Below are positions 25,662-33,778 of a stretch of 42,238 nt of DNA, in pieces. The notes below the pieces were generated by a model that was given only the letters and a program-made list of their open reading frames with translations, had not been told where the DNA came from and did not search any database. Numbering within the stretch: position 1 is the stretch's first letter; every line of letters starts with the position of its first letter. Source of the stretch: Glycomyces harbinensis (GTDB lineage: Bacteria > Actinomycetota > Actinomycetes > Mycobacteriales > Micromonosporaceae). Made by a program: the position numbers and the translations under genes. The stretch is taken from positions 1 through 42,238 of the forward strand of contig NZ_FNAD01000023.1 in assembly GCF_900101745.1 (NCBI RefSeq). Direction: 5' to 3'.

Positions 25662-26330
25662 TTACTGCTGCGGCGGCTGGGGCGCCTGCGGCCACTGGTT
25701 CTGCTGCGTCTGGGGCGCCTGCGGGGCCTGCGGCTGCACCGCGGGCTGCTGCCCGGTCGGGTAGGCCGGCGCGGCCGGAGGCGCGGCTACGGCCGTGCCG
25801 GGAACCAGGAGCGCGCCCGCGACGAACAGCGCGTAGGCGCCCAGGAGCAGGAGCGCGCCGATCCAGGCCGAGGCGTCCGAGGCCGAGTTCCCGTCGGGCA
25901 GCGACAGGAGCTCGTACAGGAACGTCGCGAGGAAGACGCCGGCGCCGGCGACCGTGAGGGCCTTCCACAGCGACCGCAGCTTCTCACCGGTGAACAGCGC
26001 CAACGCGAACACGACGATGACGGCCGTCAGGACCGACGGGAAGCCGTACAGGTTCCCCGCCACGTCGCCCTGGAGGTCGGTGCCGTCGCTGGTGCCGGTG
26101 ATGAGACCGGACAGGGCCAGCGCGCCCAGGCCCGAGAGGCCGAGGATCGCGGGCATGGACGGGACGCCGAGCTTGTCGAACAGCGACGGGGCCGGCGGGG
26201 CGTAGGCCGCGTACTGCTGCTGAGCCTGGTACTGCGCCTGCGGGGAGGCGTAAGCCTGGGGATAGGCCTGCTGGGGCTGGCCGGAAGTGGGCTGCTGCGG
26301 ATAGCCCGCACCTGATTGCTGTTCACTCAT
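25662..26330 (-). CDS. Multi-pass membrane protein with Gln/Pro/Tyr-rich ends
   Basis: The 222-residue protein has a low-complexity N-terminus (about 1-48, repeating QQ, YPQ, QAQ), four hydrophobic segments between about 58 and 175 (such as AILGLSGLGALALSGLI and SVLTAVIVVFALALF), and a second Q/P-rich tail. No catalytic motif is seen. The layout recalls mycobacterial 34-kDa-antigen-like (DUF5336-type) membrane proteins, but I cannot confirm homology. The start ATG at 26330 has a close GAGG. It is divergent from the aldehyde dehydrogenase gene. Confidence 0.78.
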   Translation of the reverse strand: MSEQQSGAGYPQQPTSGQPQQAYPQAYASPQAQYQAQQQYAAYAPPAPSLFDKLGVPSMPAILGLSGLGALALSGLITGTSDGTDLQGDVAGNLYGFPSVLTAVIVVFALALFTGEKLRSLWKALTVAGAGVFLATFLYELLSLPDGNSASDASAWIGALLLLGAYALFVAGALLVPGTAVAAPPAAPAYPTGQQPAVQPQAPQAPQTQQNQWPQAPQPPQQ

Positions 26331-26487
26331 GACCTCATCATGCCTTGGGCGGGCAAATGGACGCATCCGGGTTGTGAAACCGATCCGCTCCGCCATGTCC
26401 GCGGCGACGCTGCCGCGCACGCCCGCAGCGGCGCGGAACGGGCGGATTCGCGGAGCCCATCCGCAGCGGCGCAGGCGTGTGAACCCG

Positions 26488-26493
26488 TAGTCT
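26488..26493 (+). promoter_or_regulatory. -10 box for a leaderless transcript
   Basis: TAGTCT is six bases before the ATG at 26500, so the transcript would begin at or next to the start codon. Confidence 0.4.
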
Positions 26494-26499
26494 GGAGAC

Positions 26500-27945
26500 A
26501 TGTCCCAACGTCTCCGTCCCGTTTCGCCCATTTGGGTGGCAGGCCGTCCGCAGCACGGCGAGGAGGAGTTCTTCGTCACCCACCCCTTCGACGAGTCGCC
26601 GGTCGGCGCCACCTCCTGGGCCACCGCCGGCCAGGTCGAGGCCGCCGTCGCCGCCGCCTCGGGGGCCGCGCGCGAATGCGCCGGGCTGCCCGCCCACGTG
26701 CGGGCCGAAGCGCTCGAACACGTGCGCAGGCGCCTGGACGAAGAGGCCGAGACCTGCGCCGAGCTCATCACCGCCGAATCGGGCAAGCCCATCTCGTGGG
26801 CGCGCGCCGAAGTGCGCCGGGCCGTCTCCACGTTCCGGTGGGCCGCCGAGGAGGCGCGGCGCTTCGGCGGTGAGGTCCAGCGCCTCGACACCGACCCGGC
26901 CGCCGACGGCCGCATGGCGATCGTCCGGCGCTTCCCGCGCGGACCGGTCCTGGGCATCACCCCGTTCAACTTCCCGCTGAACCTCGTGGCGCACAAGGTC
27001 GCCCCCGCGATCGCGGCCGGCTGCCCGATCGTGCTCAAGCCCGCCCCGGCCACGCCGCTGTCGGCCCTGCACCTGGGCGCCCTGTTCTCCGAGACCGACC
27101 TGCCCCCCGCGATGCTCTCGGTCCTGCCGGTGCCCGACCACCGCGCCGAGCAGCTCGTGGACGACCCCCGGCTCCCCGTCGTCTCCTTCACCGGCTCGGG
27201 GCCCGTGGGCAAGCAGCTCCTGCGCCGCGTCCCCGACAAGCACGTCACGCTCGAACTGGGCGGCAACGCCGCGGCCCTCGTCGCCGCCGACTACGCCAAA
27301 CGCGACTGGGCGGCCGAGCGGATCGCGATGTTCGGCAACTACCAGGCCGGCCAGTCGTGCATCGCGGTGCAGCGGGTCTTCATCGAGGCGCCCGCGTTCG
27401 CCGACATGGCCGGGCGCATCGTCGAGTGCGTCAAGGCCCTCCCCTCGGGCGACCCGAACGACCCCTCGTGCAAGGTGGGGCCGCTCATCAGCGCCGACGC
27501 CGCCGCGCGGGTCGAATCGTGGATCGAGGAGGCCGTCGACGAGGGCGCGAAGGTCCTGTGCGGCGGCAGTCCCCGCTCGGGCTCGCTCATCGAGCCCACC
27601 GTGCTCACCAACGTCCGCCCCGACGCGAAGGTCCTGCGCGAAGAGGTCTTCGGGCCCGTACTCGTGCTCGCCAGCGTCGACGGCTTCGAAGCCGGACTCG
27701 ACGCGGTCAACGACTCCCGCTACGGCCTCCAGGCCGGCGTGTTCACCGAGAGCCTCCCGCAGGCGATGCTCGCCCACCGCGTCCTCGACGTCGGCGGCGT
27801 CGTCATCGGCGACGTGCCCTCGTTCCGGGCCGACCAGATGCCCTACGGCGGCGTCAAGGCCTCCGGAGTCGGACGCGAGGGCGTCCGGTGGGCCATGGAC
27901 GACTACACGGTCGAGCGGGTCCTCGTCCTGCCGGACACGCTGTGA
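26500..27945 (+). CDS. NAD(P)-dependent aldehyde dehydrogenase
   Basis: The 481-residue enzyme oxidises an aldehyde to an acid in the cytoplasm. Family residues are all present: N157 in ITPFNFPLN, K180 in IVLKPAPATP, the SFTGSGPVGK loop, E252 in LELGGNAA and catalytic C287 in NYQAGQSCIAVQR. EEVFGPVL and PYGGVKASGVGREG complete the fold. The GQSC active site and overall sequence resemble the succinate-semialdehyde/glyceraldehyde-type branch, but the substrate is not determined. A -10 box lies six bases upstream, so the gene is probably leaderless. It stands alone. Confidence 0.94.
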   Translation: MSQRLRPVSPIWVAGRPQHGEEEFFVTHPFDESPVGATSWATAGQVEAAVAAASGAARECAGLPAHVRAEALEHVRRRLDEEAETCAELITAESGKPISWARAEVRRAVSTFRWAAEEARRFGGEVQRLDTDPAADGRMAIVRRFPRGPVLGITPFNFPLNLVAHKVAPAIAAGCPIVLKPAPATPLSALHLGALFSETDLPPAMLSVLPVPDHRAEQLVDDPRLPVVSFTGSGPVGKQLLRRVPDKHVTLELGGNAAALVAADYAKRDWAAERIAMFGNYQAGQSCIAVQRVFIEAPAFADMAGRIVECVKALPSGDPNDPSCKVGPLISADAAARVESWIEEAVDEGAKVLCGGSPRSGSLIEPTVLTNVRPDAKVLREEVFGPVLVLASVDGFEAGLDAVNDSRYGLQAGVFTESLPQAMLAHRVLDVGGVVIGDVPSFRADQMPYGGVKASGVGREGVRWAMDDYTVERVLVLPDTL

Positions 27946-28133
27946 CGACCCGAAAGGGGCACCCGGTGCGCCGCGGGCGCGACCAGGGTCGAAACCGCCG
28001 ATGCGTACGTCACGCCCCATCCGCGCCGATCGACGCGAACAGGGCGCGAACACCACGCTGACCTGCGACTTTTCTCACCCGGTTCCGGCACTCTCGACAT
28101 GCGGTGTTGACAAAGCCCTATAGCGTGGCCTAT

Positions 28134-29096
28134 ATGACGGTCCCTCCCAACTACGGTCCCCCGCCGGATCAACCGCAGACGCCCGGCTACGGCTACCAGT
28201 CGCCCTACAACGGCGGACAGAGCCCATACGGGAGCCAGCCGCAGCAACCGCAGCAGCCGCCGTACGGCGGCGGTCCCCAGTACGGCGGCCAGCCGCCCTA
28301 CGAGCCGCCGACCGGGCCCTACGGCGCGCCGGTCCCGCCGCCCGAGCCGCCCAAGCGCAACCTCGGCCTCATCGGCGGCATCGTCATCGGCGCCGTCGTG
28401 CTCGTGCTCGGCGCGACCCTGCTCGTCGTCTTGAACATGCGCGGCGACGACGACCAGGCCGACGGCGGCGACGGCACCACCAGCGAAGAGGCCAGCGACG
28501 GCGAGACCTCCCCGCAGGAGGAGACGACCACCCAGGAGGAGACCGACACCGAGGTGGGCCAATGCCTGCCCTACGCGCCCGTCATCGAAGGCGACGGCCT
28601 CGCGCTCCTCGACTGCGCCGACCCCGCCGCGTTCTGGACCATCACCGCGCAGTCCTACGACGTCGACGGCGAAGTCGACGCCGAAGGCAACCTCGTCGAC
28701 TCCCAGGTCGCCTACGACCTGTGCGGGGCCGGCTGGGGCCAGGTCTACCCCGGCAACGCCTGGCAGACCTGGCACACCGTGTACTCCTCGGGCGTCCTGG
28801 ACTCCCTGTACTGCTACGAGGCGATCGGCGCCGCCAACCCGGACAACCCGGAGCAGACGCCCATCATCCCCGACACCGGGGACTGCTTCGACGACAGCGA
28901 CTCGTGGTGGACCGTCGACTGCGGCTCCGGCTCGGCGATCTACCGGGTCGACAGCACCGTCGTCTACGACAACCCGGTGCCGATGACCGAGGACGAGCTC
29001 AACACCGCGGGCACCGAGTGCGGCACCGACTGGTACTTCTCCATCCTCGACTTCGAGGACAACGTGCTGGCGCTGCTGTGCGCCAACGACGTCTGA
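28134..29096 (+). CDS. Proline-rich single-pass membrane protein with two cysteine-paired outer domains
   Basis: The 320-residue protein has a cytoplasmic tail rich in P, Q, G and Y (1-75), a membrane segment (about 78-100, LGLIGGIVIGAVVLVLGATLLVV), an acidic T/E linker, and an extracellular part with two similar modules. Each opens with GQC or GDC, has a second cysteine a short way on (LLDC, TVDC) and closes with a CGxxW or CGTDW segment and a final cysteine. This recalls LppU/SCO3897-like actinomycete surface proteins of unknown role. TAGCGT (28121-28126) ends seven bases before the ATG, so the start is probably leaderless; a GTG at 28104 is less likely. Confidence 0.8.
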   Translation: MTVPPNYGPPPDQPQTPGYGYQSPYNGGQSPYGSQPQQPQQPPYGGGPQYGGQPPYEPPTGPYGAPVPPPEPPKRNLGLIGGIVIGAVVLVLGATLLVVLNMRGDDDQADGGDGTTSEEASDGETSPQEETTTQEETDTEVGQCLPYAPVIEGDGLALLDCADPAAFWTITAQSYDVDGEVDAEGNLVDSQVAYDLCGAGWGQVYPGNAWQTWHTVYSSGVLDSLYCYEAIGAANPDNPEQTPIIPDTGDCFDDSDSWWTVDCGSGSAIYRVDSTVVYDNPVPMTEDELNTAGTECGTDWYFSILDFEDNVLALLCANDV

Positions 29097-29112
29097 CCGG
29101 GTGAGGGACGAC

Positions 29113-29141
29113 AGCGGGGGCGGCCCTTGGCCGCCCCCGCT
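29113..29141. terminator. Bidirectional hairpin terminator
   Basis: A perfect 13-bp stem AGCGGGGGCGGCC with complement, CTT loop, followed by CTCTC, lies between convergent genes. Confidence 0.9.
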
Positions 29142-29158
29142 CTCTCATGTCCGCGCCG

Positions 29159-30025
29159 CTAGCCGAAGCGGCCCGTGATGTAGTCCTCGGTGCGCTGGTC
29201 CGACGGGTTGGAGAACAGGCGCTGCGTCTCGTCGAACTCGACGAGGAAGCCGAAGCGCTCGCCCTCGTCGTCGACGTCGGCCGAGTAGAACGCCGTCGAG
29301 TCGGAGACGCGCGCGGCCTGCTGCATGTTGTGGGTGACGATCACGATCGTGTAGTCGCGCACCAGCTCGTTCATGAGCTCCTCGATGCGGGCGGTCGCGA
29401 TCGGGTCGAGCGCCGAGCACGGCTCGTCCATGAGCAGGACCTCCGGCTGCACCGCGACCGCGCGGGCGATGCACAGGCGCTGCTGCTGGCCGCCCGAGAG
29501 CGCCAGGGCGCTCTTCTTGAGGTTGTCCTTGACCTCGTCCCACAGGGCCGCGCTGCGCAGGGCCCGCTCGACCCGGTCGGCGAGGTCGTCCTTCATGCCG
29601 TTGATGCGCAGGCCGTAGGCGACGTTGTCGAAGATCGACTTGGGGAACGGGTTGGCCTTCTGGAAGACCATGCCGATGTGGCGGCGCACCGCGATCGGGT
29701 CCACGCCCGGGCGGTAGATGTCCTGGCCATGGAAGGTGATCTCGCCGGTGACCTTCGCCCCGGGGATGAGGTCGTTCATGCGGTTGATCGAGCGCAGCAC
29801 CGTCGACTTGCCGCAGCCGGAGGGGCCGATCATCGCGGTGATCTGGTTGCGGGCGACGGGCAGCGAGACGTCGCGCACCGCGTGGGCCTTGCCGTAGTGG
29901 ATGTCGACGCCCTTGAGCTCGATGACCGTCTCGGTCTCGGTCCCTGCGGGCGAGCCGGCACGGCCCTGCGCAGCGAGGCCCGTGATGGGCGCCTTGGTGC
30001 GGATACCAGTCTCGTTCACGCTCAC
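29159..30025 (-). CDS. pstB: Phosphate ABC transporter ATP-binding protein
   Basis: PstB drives phosphate import by hydrolysing ATP at the PstCA membrane pair. In this 288-residue protein the core begins at [20 protein letters not shown]. Walker A is GPSGCGKST, the signature is LSGGQQQR and Walker B is VLLMDEP. The PstB-specific segments [21 protein letters not shown] and [21 protein letters not shown] are clear. About 28 extra residues precede the usual start. I choose the GTG at 30025, which has GGAG five bases upstream; a GTG at 30040 is possible. No pstS, pstC or pstA is adjacent: the upstream gene is unrelated, so this copy is separated from its partners. Confidence 0.95.
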   Translation of the reverse strand: MSVNETGIRTKAPITGLAAQGRAGSPAGTETETVIELKGVDIHYGKAHAVRDVSLPVARNQITAMIGPSGCGKSTVLRSINRMNDLIPGAKVTGEITFHGQDIYRPGVDPIAVRRHIGMVFQKANPFPKSIFDNVAYGLRINGMKDDLADRVERALRSAALWDEVKDNLKKSALALSGGQQQRLCIARAVAVQPEVLLMDEPCSALDPIATARIEELMNELVRDYTIVIVTHNMQQAARVSDSTAFYSADVDDEGERFGFLVEFDETQRLFSNPSDQRTEDYITGRFG

Positions 30026-30187
30026 GCGAACTCCAATCACCGAATGTCAACCGCCGTTAACGTGTCCTGCCCTCATGGAACGCCATCGAGGTGCACGGCA
30101 GGGGGCGCGCAGGTGAACTGGGAGTGAATGGGCTGCGGGCTCGCTCACGCGGCCCGGAGCGGCTCTCGGCCGCGTCCGGGGCGCGCC

Positions 30188-31039
30188 TCAGGCGTGCTCG
30201 GGCGGCAGCAGCTCGTCGTTCGGGTACCCGCCCAGGAGGTCGTCGGAGGCGGTGAGCGTGAACTCGTCGGCGACGGGCACCTCGCCCAGGTCGACCGACC
30301 CGGCGACGTCGCCGTCCTCGGCCAGCTCCATGAGCATCCCGCGGATCACCGGGGCCGGGACGCCCGCATCGTCGGCGAGCGCCGCGAGGCTCACGGTGAC
30401 CGTGGCGGACTTGGCGTTGCCCGGCAGCACGAAGTGGCCCTCGTCGTCGAACTCGTAGTCGACCCCGCCGATCCTGCGGATCGCGATGGCCGTGAGCTCC
30501 TCCAGGTCGCCGCGCTGGTCGGCGGCCTCCTCGATGGCCTCGAGCTTGTCGAAGGCGAGGACGTCGAACGGGTTGATGTACAGCAGCGGGGCGACGAACA
30601 GCTTCCCCTCGCGCATCTCGGAGCGGTACAGGCCGAGGGCGAGGAGGAATTCGAGCAGGTCGCGGACGGTGTGGGGGACGGGCAGGCCCGCGCGCCGGCA
30701 GTGGGTGGTGAAGGTGTCGATGCGCTCGGAGCGCTCGGCGGTGGCCCGGTCGTACTCCTCGCGGGCCTCCTTCTCTATGACCTCGGGGGAGGCGCCCAGG
30801 TGGTGCTCGGAGGCTTCGGCGATCCAGTCGTCGACGTCGCCCGGGTCGCACCAGACGGGCTCGTTCCAGATGTCGTCCTCGGGGAAGGCCTCGGCCCACC
30901 AGTTGGCCGGGAACGGGTTCACGGAGGGGACGGTGCGGAACAACTCGATGCTGCACGGCATGATGCGGATCCACGCGGGGTGCATCGGGGCTTGGACGGG
31001 GCCGGTCTCGTCGCCGAAGGGCCTCTCGAAAGATTCCAC
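30188..31039 (-). CDS. Hypothetical protein
   Basis: The 283-residue soluble acidic protein begins GTG (31039) with ESFERPFGDETG. It contains IRIMPCSIELFRTVPSVNPFPANWWAEAFPE, then an all-helical middle, LYINPFDVLAFDKLEAIEE, and a C-terminal stretch (SLAALADDAGVPAPVIRGMLMELAEDGDV) that looks like a winged-helix DNA-binding or adaptor fold. I do not recognise the family. It lies about 160 bases upstream of pstB on the same strand but shares no functional hint with it. A 340-base gene-free region lies upstream. Confidence 0.7.
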   Translation of the reverse strand: MESFERPFGDETGPVQAPMHPAWIRIMPCSIELFRTVPSVNPFPANWWAEAFPEDDIWNEPVWCDPGDVDDWIAEASEHHLGASPEVIEKEAREEYDRATAERSERIDTFTTHCRRAGLPVPHTVRDLLEFLLALGLYRSEMREGKLFVAPLLYINPFDVLAFDKLEAIEEAADQRGDLEELTAIAIRRIGGVDYEFDDEGHFVLPGNAKSATVTVSLAALADDAGVPAPVIRGMLMELAEDGDVAGSVDLGEVPVADEFTLTASDDLLGGYPNDELLPPEHA

Positions 31040-31379
31040 CCATCGAAGGTATCAGCGCGGGCCGACGCTCCAGCGGCGCTGTGCCGGGACTTCGCTGTCA
31101 GCGTAGCGGTGCGGAGGGGGCCGTCCCGGGGTCGGTGATTCCAGGAATTGCTCAGTGCCCGTTGAGTGCCCGATCGTCGGCGCACGCTCCCCGGCCCGGG
31201 GGCCCGTCGGCGTGCGCCGGCCCCGGGACGGCCCTCGCGCGTCGGGCTTGCCGGCCCCTGGTCGCCTGCGGCTCCCGGGGGAGCCGCGGCGCCGCTGCGC
31301 GGAGGGCCGCGCCTCTCGCGTCGGGGCCGACGTTACTCCGATGGGGACGATCGGGGTTCGACCGTTCGGCCGGGTCCGG
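31040..31379. other. Gene-free region with strong inverted repeats
   Basis: No supported gene. GGCGCACGC and GCGTGCGCC form exact nine-base arms around a GC-rich centre near 31177-31217. GCGGCTCCC/GGGAGCCGC (31268-31276 with 31279-31287) form a tight hairpin that could terminate leftward transcription from the small gene at 31577. The stretch is very GC-rich, so some pairing is expected by chance. Confidence 0.55.
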
Positions 31380-31577
31380 TTAGCCGTTCAGCCGAATACC
31401 GGTGAGGTCCGGTTCGAACTCGGCGAGGCTCGCCGCGTAGTCGGGGGTGAGGTATTCGAGGGTGCGGACCTGCTGCTCCAGCAGCTTGCCGACGGTGACG
31501 ATCTGGTCGGCGGCGTTGAGCACGAGCCAGTGCTCGTAGTCCGCGTAGCGTTCTTCGACCTGCGCCTCAAGGGTCAC
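31380..31577 (-). CDS. Small hypothetical protein, 65 residues
   Basis: The GTG at 31577 follows AGGGAGG by about eight bases and gives a short helical protein ending in TGIRLNG. It contains EERYADYEHWLVLNAADQIV and LEQQVRTLEYLTPDY. No cysteine, membrane segment or known motif is present. The strong ribosome site and protein-like composition argue that it is real. It lies 130 bases downstream of the thioredoxin/NHL gene and could share its transcript. Confidence 0.62.
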   Translation of the reverse strand: MTLEAQVEERYADYEHWLVLNAADQIVTVGKLLEQQVRTLEYLTPDYAASLAEFEPDLTGIRLNG

Positions 31578-31708
31578 AGCGGATGCCTCCCTGTATGCCG
31601 TGCTTCGGAATGCGATGTGCTCGGGACAACGTAATGCGCGGTGAGCGCCACACGGATTCATGACACGCGACCGCCCGGCGAAATACGCGGACGGACGACG
31701 CGCCGCGT

Positions 31709-33514
31709 TCAGGACCGCAGCACCAACCGCAGCGTAGACACCCCGTCCTCGGCGATCTCGACGGGCACGCCCCAGTCCTGGCGGGTGAGGTGGCACGCGG
31801 GGTGCTCGGCCTCGGCGTCGCAGGTCGCGGCCTGGGCCACCACCTGCAGGACGCCGCGGTCGACGCTTTCGGCGAGGACGAGGTCGCGGCCGAGCTCCTC
31901 GCCCCTGCCCGCGCCCTCGGCGAGGAGGTGGGGCGGGTCGGCGGAGACGGTGACCTGGAGGGGCGAGCCGTACGTGTAGTCGAGCTTCTGGCCCGCGGCG
32001 GGCTCGAAGAGCACTTCGAGGCGCAGCGCGCCGGGCGCGACCCTGGTGCGCTTGCGCGCGACCCGGTGGTGCTGCCCGGCGACGGCGGCCTCGCCCAGGT
32101 CGGGGGCGGCGAGGCGGTGCGCGGCCGATTCGACCACGACCACCCGCTCCCCCAGGACGAGCACGTCGCTGGGTTCGGCCAGGCCCCCGGCGAGGGTGGC
32201 GACCTCGTCCTCGCGCGGGTCGTAGACGCGCAGGGCGCCGTTGTAGGTGTCGGCCACCGCGATCCGCCCGTCGGGGAGGACGGCGAGGCCGAGCGGGTGC
32301 TGCATGAGCGCTTCGCCCGCGGGGCCGTCGACGTGGCCGAAGTCGAACAGGCCCTGGCCGACGGCGGTGTGCATCCGGCCGCGCTCGACGTAGCGGAGCG
32401 CGGAGGTCTCGGCGTCGACCAGCCAGAGGCGCTCGCCGCCCGCCTCGGCGGAGGGGCCCACGGCGAGGCCGGAGGGCTGGGCCATCCAGACCTGGTCGAG
32501 CGGGCCGTCCTTGAGGCTTTCGACGGTGGTCCCGGCGTAGACGCCCGCGGTGCCCGCGACCGGGTCGAAGGACCAGAGCTGGTGGATGCCGGCCATCGCT
32601 ATGACGACCCGGTCCTCGAACCAGGCGAGGTCCCAGGGCGAGGAGAGGTCGGTGTCGAGGGCCGCACCGGCGCCGTCGTCCATGCGCCACTGCCTGCCGG
32701 TGCCGGCCACGGTGACGGCGGTGCCGGCGGCGAGGTCGACGCCCCGCAGGAGGTGGTTGACGGTGTCGGCGACGACGAGGTCGTAGCCCGCCTTCGCGGC
32801 GACGTCCTCGGGCAGGAGGACGAGGCCCTGGGGTTCGTTGAAGGTCGGTTCGGGGCCGTCCGCGCGGCCGCGCTCGCCGGTGCCGACGACCGCGACGACG
32901 GTGGTCAGGTCGGGGGCGAGGCGGACGAGGCGGTGGCGGGCGGAGTCGGTGACGAGGACGTCGCCGCCGGGCAGTTCGACGGCCTTGCCGGGGAAGCGGA
33001 GCGCGGTATCGGCGGGCCGGACGGCCACGTAGGGGCTGCCTTCGGGGTCGAGGGTGCCCTTGGCGGTGTGGGCCGCGACGAGGCCGCCGATGATCGCGTC
33101 GAGCGCCTCGAGGTGGCCTTCACCGGCCATCGTGGACACGACGTAGCCCTCGGGGTCGATGACGGCGAGGGTGGGCCAGGCGCGGGCGGCGTAGGCGTCC
33201 CAGGTCTTGAGGTCGGGGTCGTCGAGGACGGGGTGCTCGACGCCGTAGCGCTCGACGGCGGCCGCGAGGGCCCGGGGATCGCGCTCGTGCTCGAACTTCG
33301 GGGAGTGGACGCCGACGATGAGGAGGGCGTCGCCGTACTTCTCCTCGAGCGGGCGCAGCTCGTCGAGGACGTGGAGGCAGTTGATGCAGCAGAAGGTCCA
33401 GAAGTCGAGGACGACGATCTTGCCGCGCAGGCTTTCGAGGTCGAGCCGCCGGTCGCCGGTGTTGAGCCAGCCGCGGCCGGTGAGCGGGGCCGCGCGGACG
33501 CGAGACTGTGCCAT
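31709..33514 (-). CDS. Thioredoxin-like protein with NHL-repeat beta-propeller (NHLRC2-type)
   Basis: The 601-residue protein starts with a thioredoxin/TlpA-like domain (about 1-150) containing VVLDFWTFCCINCLHVL, where C43 and C46 form the redox pair and an extra C42 precedes them. A six-bladed propeller of NHL repeats follows (about 185-460; for example GDVLVTDSARHRLVRL, DLVVADTVNHLLRGV, GRIAVADTYNGALRVYD). A C-terminal beta domain resembles the NHLRC2 tail. The architecture is conserved from bacteria to animals but the bacterial role is unclear. No signal peptide is seen, so it is probably cytoplasmic. TAGGCT (33521-33526, minus strand) ends six bases before the ATG, a leaderless arrangement. 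Confidence 0.92.
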   Translation of the reverse strand: MAQSRVRAAPLTGRGWLNTGDRRLDLESLRGKIVVLDFWTFCCINCLHVLDELRPLEEKYGDALLIVGVHSPKFEHERDPRALAAAVERYGVEHPVLDDPDLKTWDAYAARAWPTLAVIDPEGYVVSTMAGEGHLEALDAIIGGLVAAHTAKGTLDPEGSPYVAVRPADTALRFPGKAVELPGGDVLVTDSARHRLVRLAPDLTTVVAVVGTGERGRADGPEPTFNEPQGLVLLPEDVAAKAGYDLVVADTVNHLLRGVDLAAGTAVTVAGTGRQWRMDDGAGAALDTDLSSPWDLAWFEDRVVIAMAGIHQLWSFDPVAGTAGVYAGTTVESLKDGPLDQVWMAQPSGLAVGPSAEAGGERLWLVDAETSALRYVERGRMHTAVGQGLFDFGHVDGPAGEALMQHPLGLAVLPDGRIAVADTYNGALRVYDPREDEVATLAGGLAEPSDVLVLGERVVVVESAAHRLAAPDLGEAAVAGQHHRVARKRTRVAPGALRLEVLFEPAAGQKLDYTYGSPLQVTVSADPPHLLAEGAGRGEELGRDLVLAESVDRGVLQVVAQAATCDAEAEHPACHLTRQDWGVPVEIAEDGVSTLRLVLRS

Positions 33515-33520
33515 CGGGTG

Positions 33521-33526
33521 AGCCTA
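33521..33526 (-). promoter_or_regulatory. -10 box for a leaderless transcript
   Basis: TAGGCT on the minus strand is six bases before the ATG at 33514. Confidence 0.4.
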
Positions 33527-33614
33527 ACTCGGACCCGAGGTCAGGGGCGCCGCGGCGGCCCGCGGGGAGACGAGCGCGACCCCTTGGAGGCGAGGCCGTC
33601 TCGCAAAGTGGGGC

Positions 33615-33643
33615 GGGGCCGGCGGAACGCGTCCGCCGGCCCC
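33615..33643. terminator. GC-rich hairpin
   Basis: A perfect 12-bp stem GGGGCCGGCGGA and complement, with an ACGCG loop, lies downstream of the gene ending at 33779. A second smaller hairpin, CGGGTC/GACCCG, lies near 33713-33730 in an unusually AT-rich patch (33660-33770). Confidence 0.65.
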
Positions 33644-33778
33644 GGAGGCCTGTCGTACCGTCAGGATATTTTTGAGCTCTGCAAATTCATGGCTCGCAAG
33701 CTTCGCCAAGGCCGGGTCCCTTAAGACCCGAAATATCATGACTTATCGGTATTCAAGTAGATATGACCAGCTGGAGGC

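Noticed and set aside
28107..28112. TTGACA as the -35 box of the gene at 28134
   Set aside because: It is only eight bases from TAGCGT, and a -10 at the proper distance would overlap the start codon.
33524..33739. Minus-strand ORF of 71 codons starting MIFRVLRDPALAKL
   Set aside because: The second half reads through the hairpin at 33615 with unnatural composition, and no ribosome site is visible.
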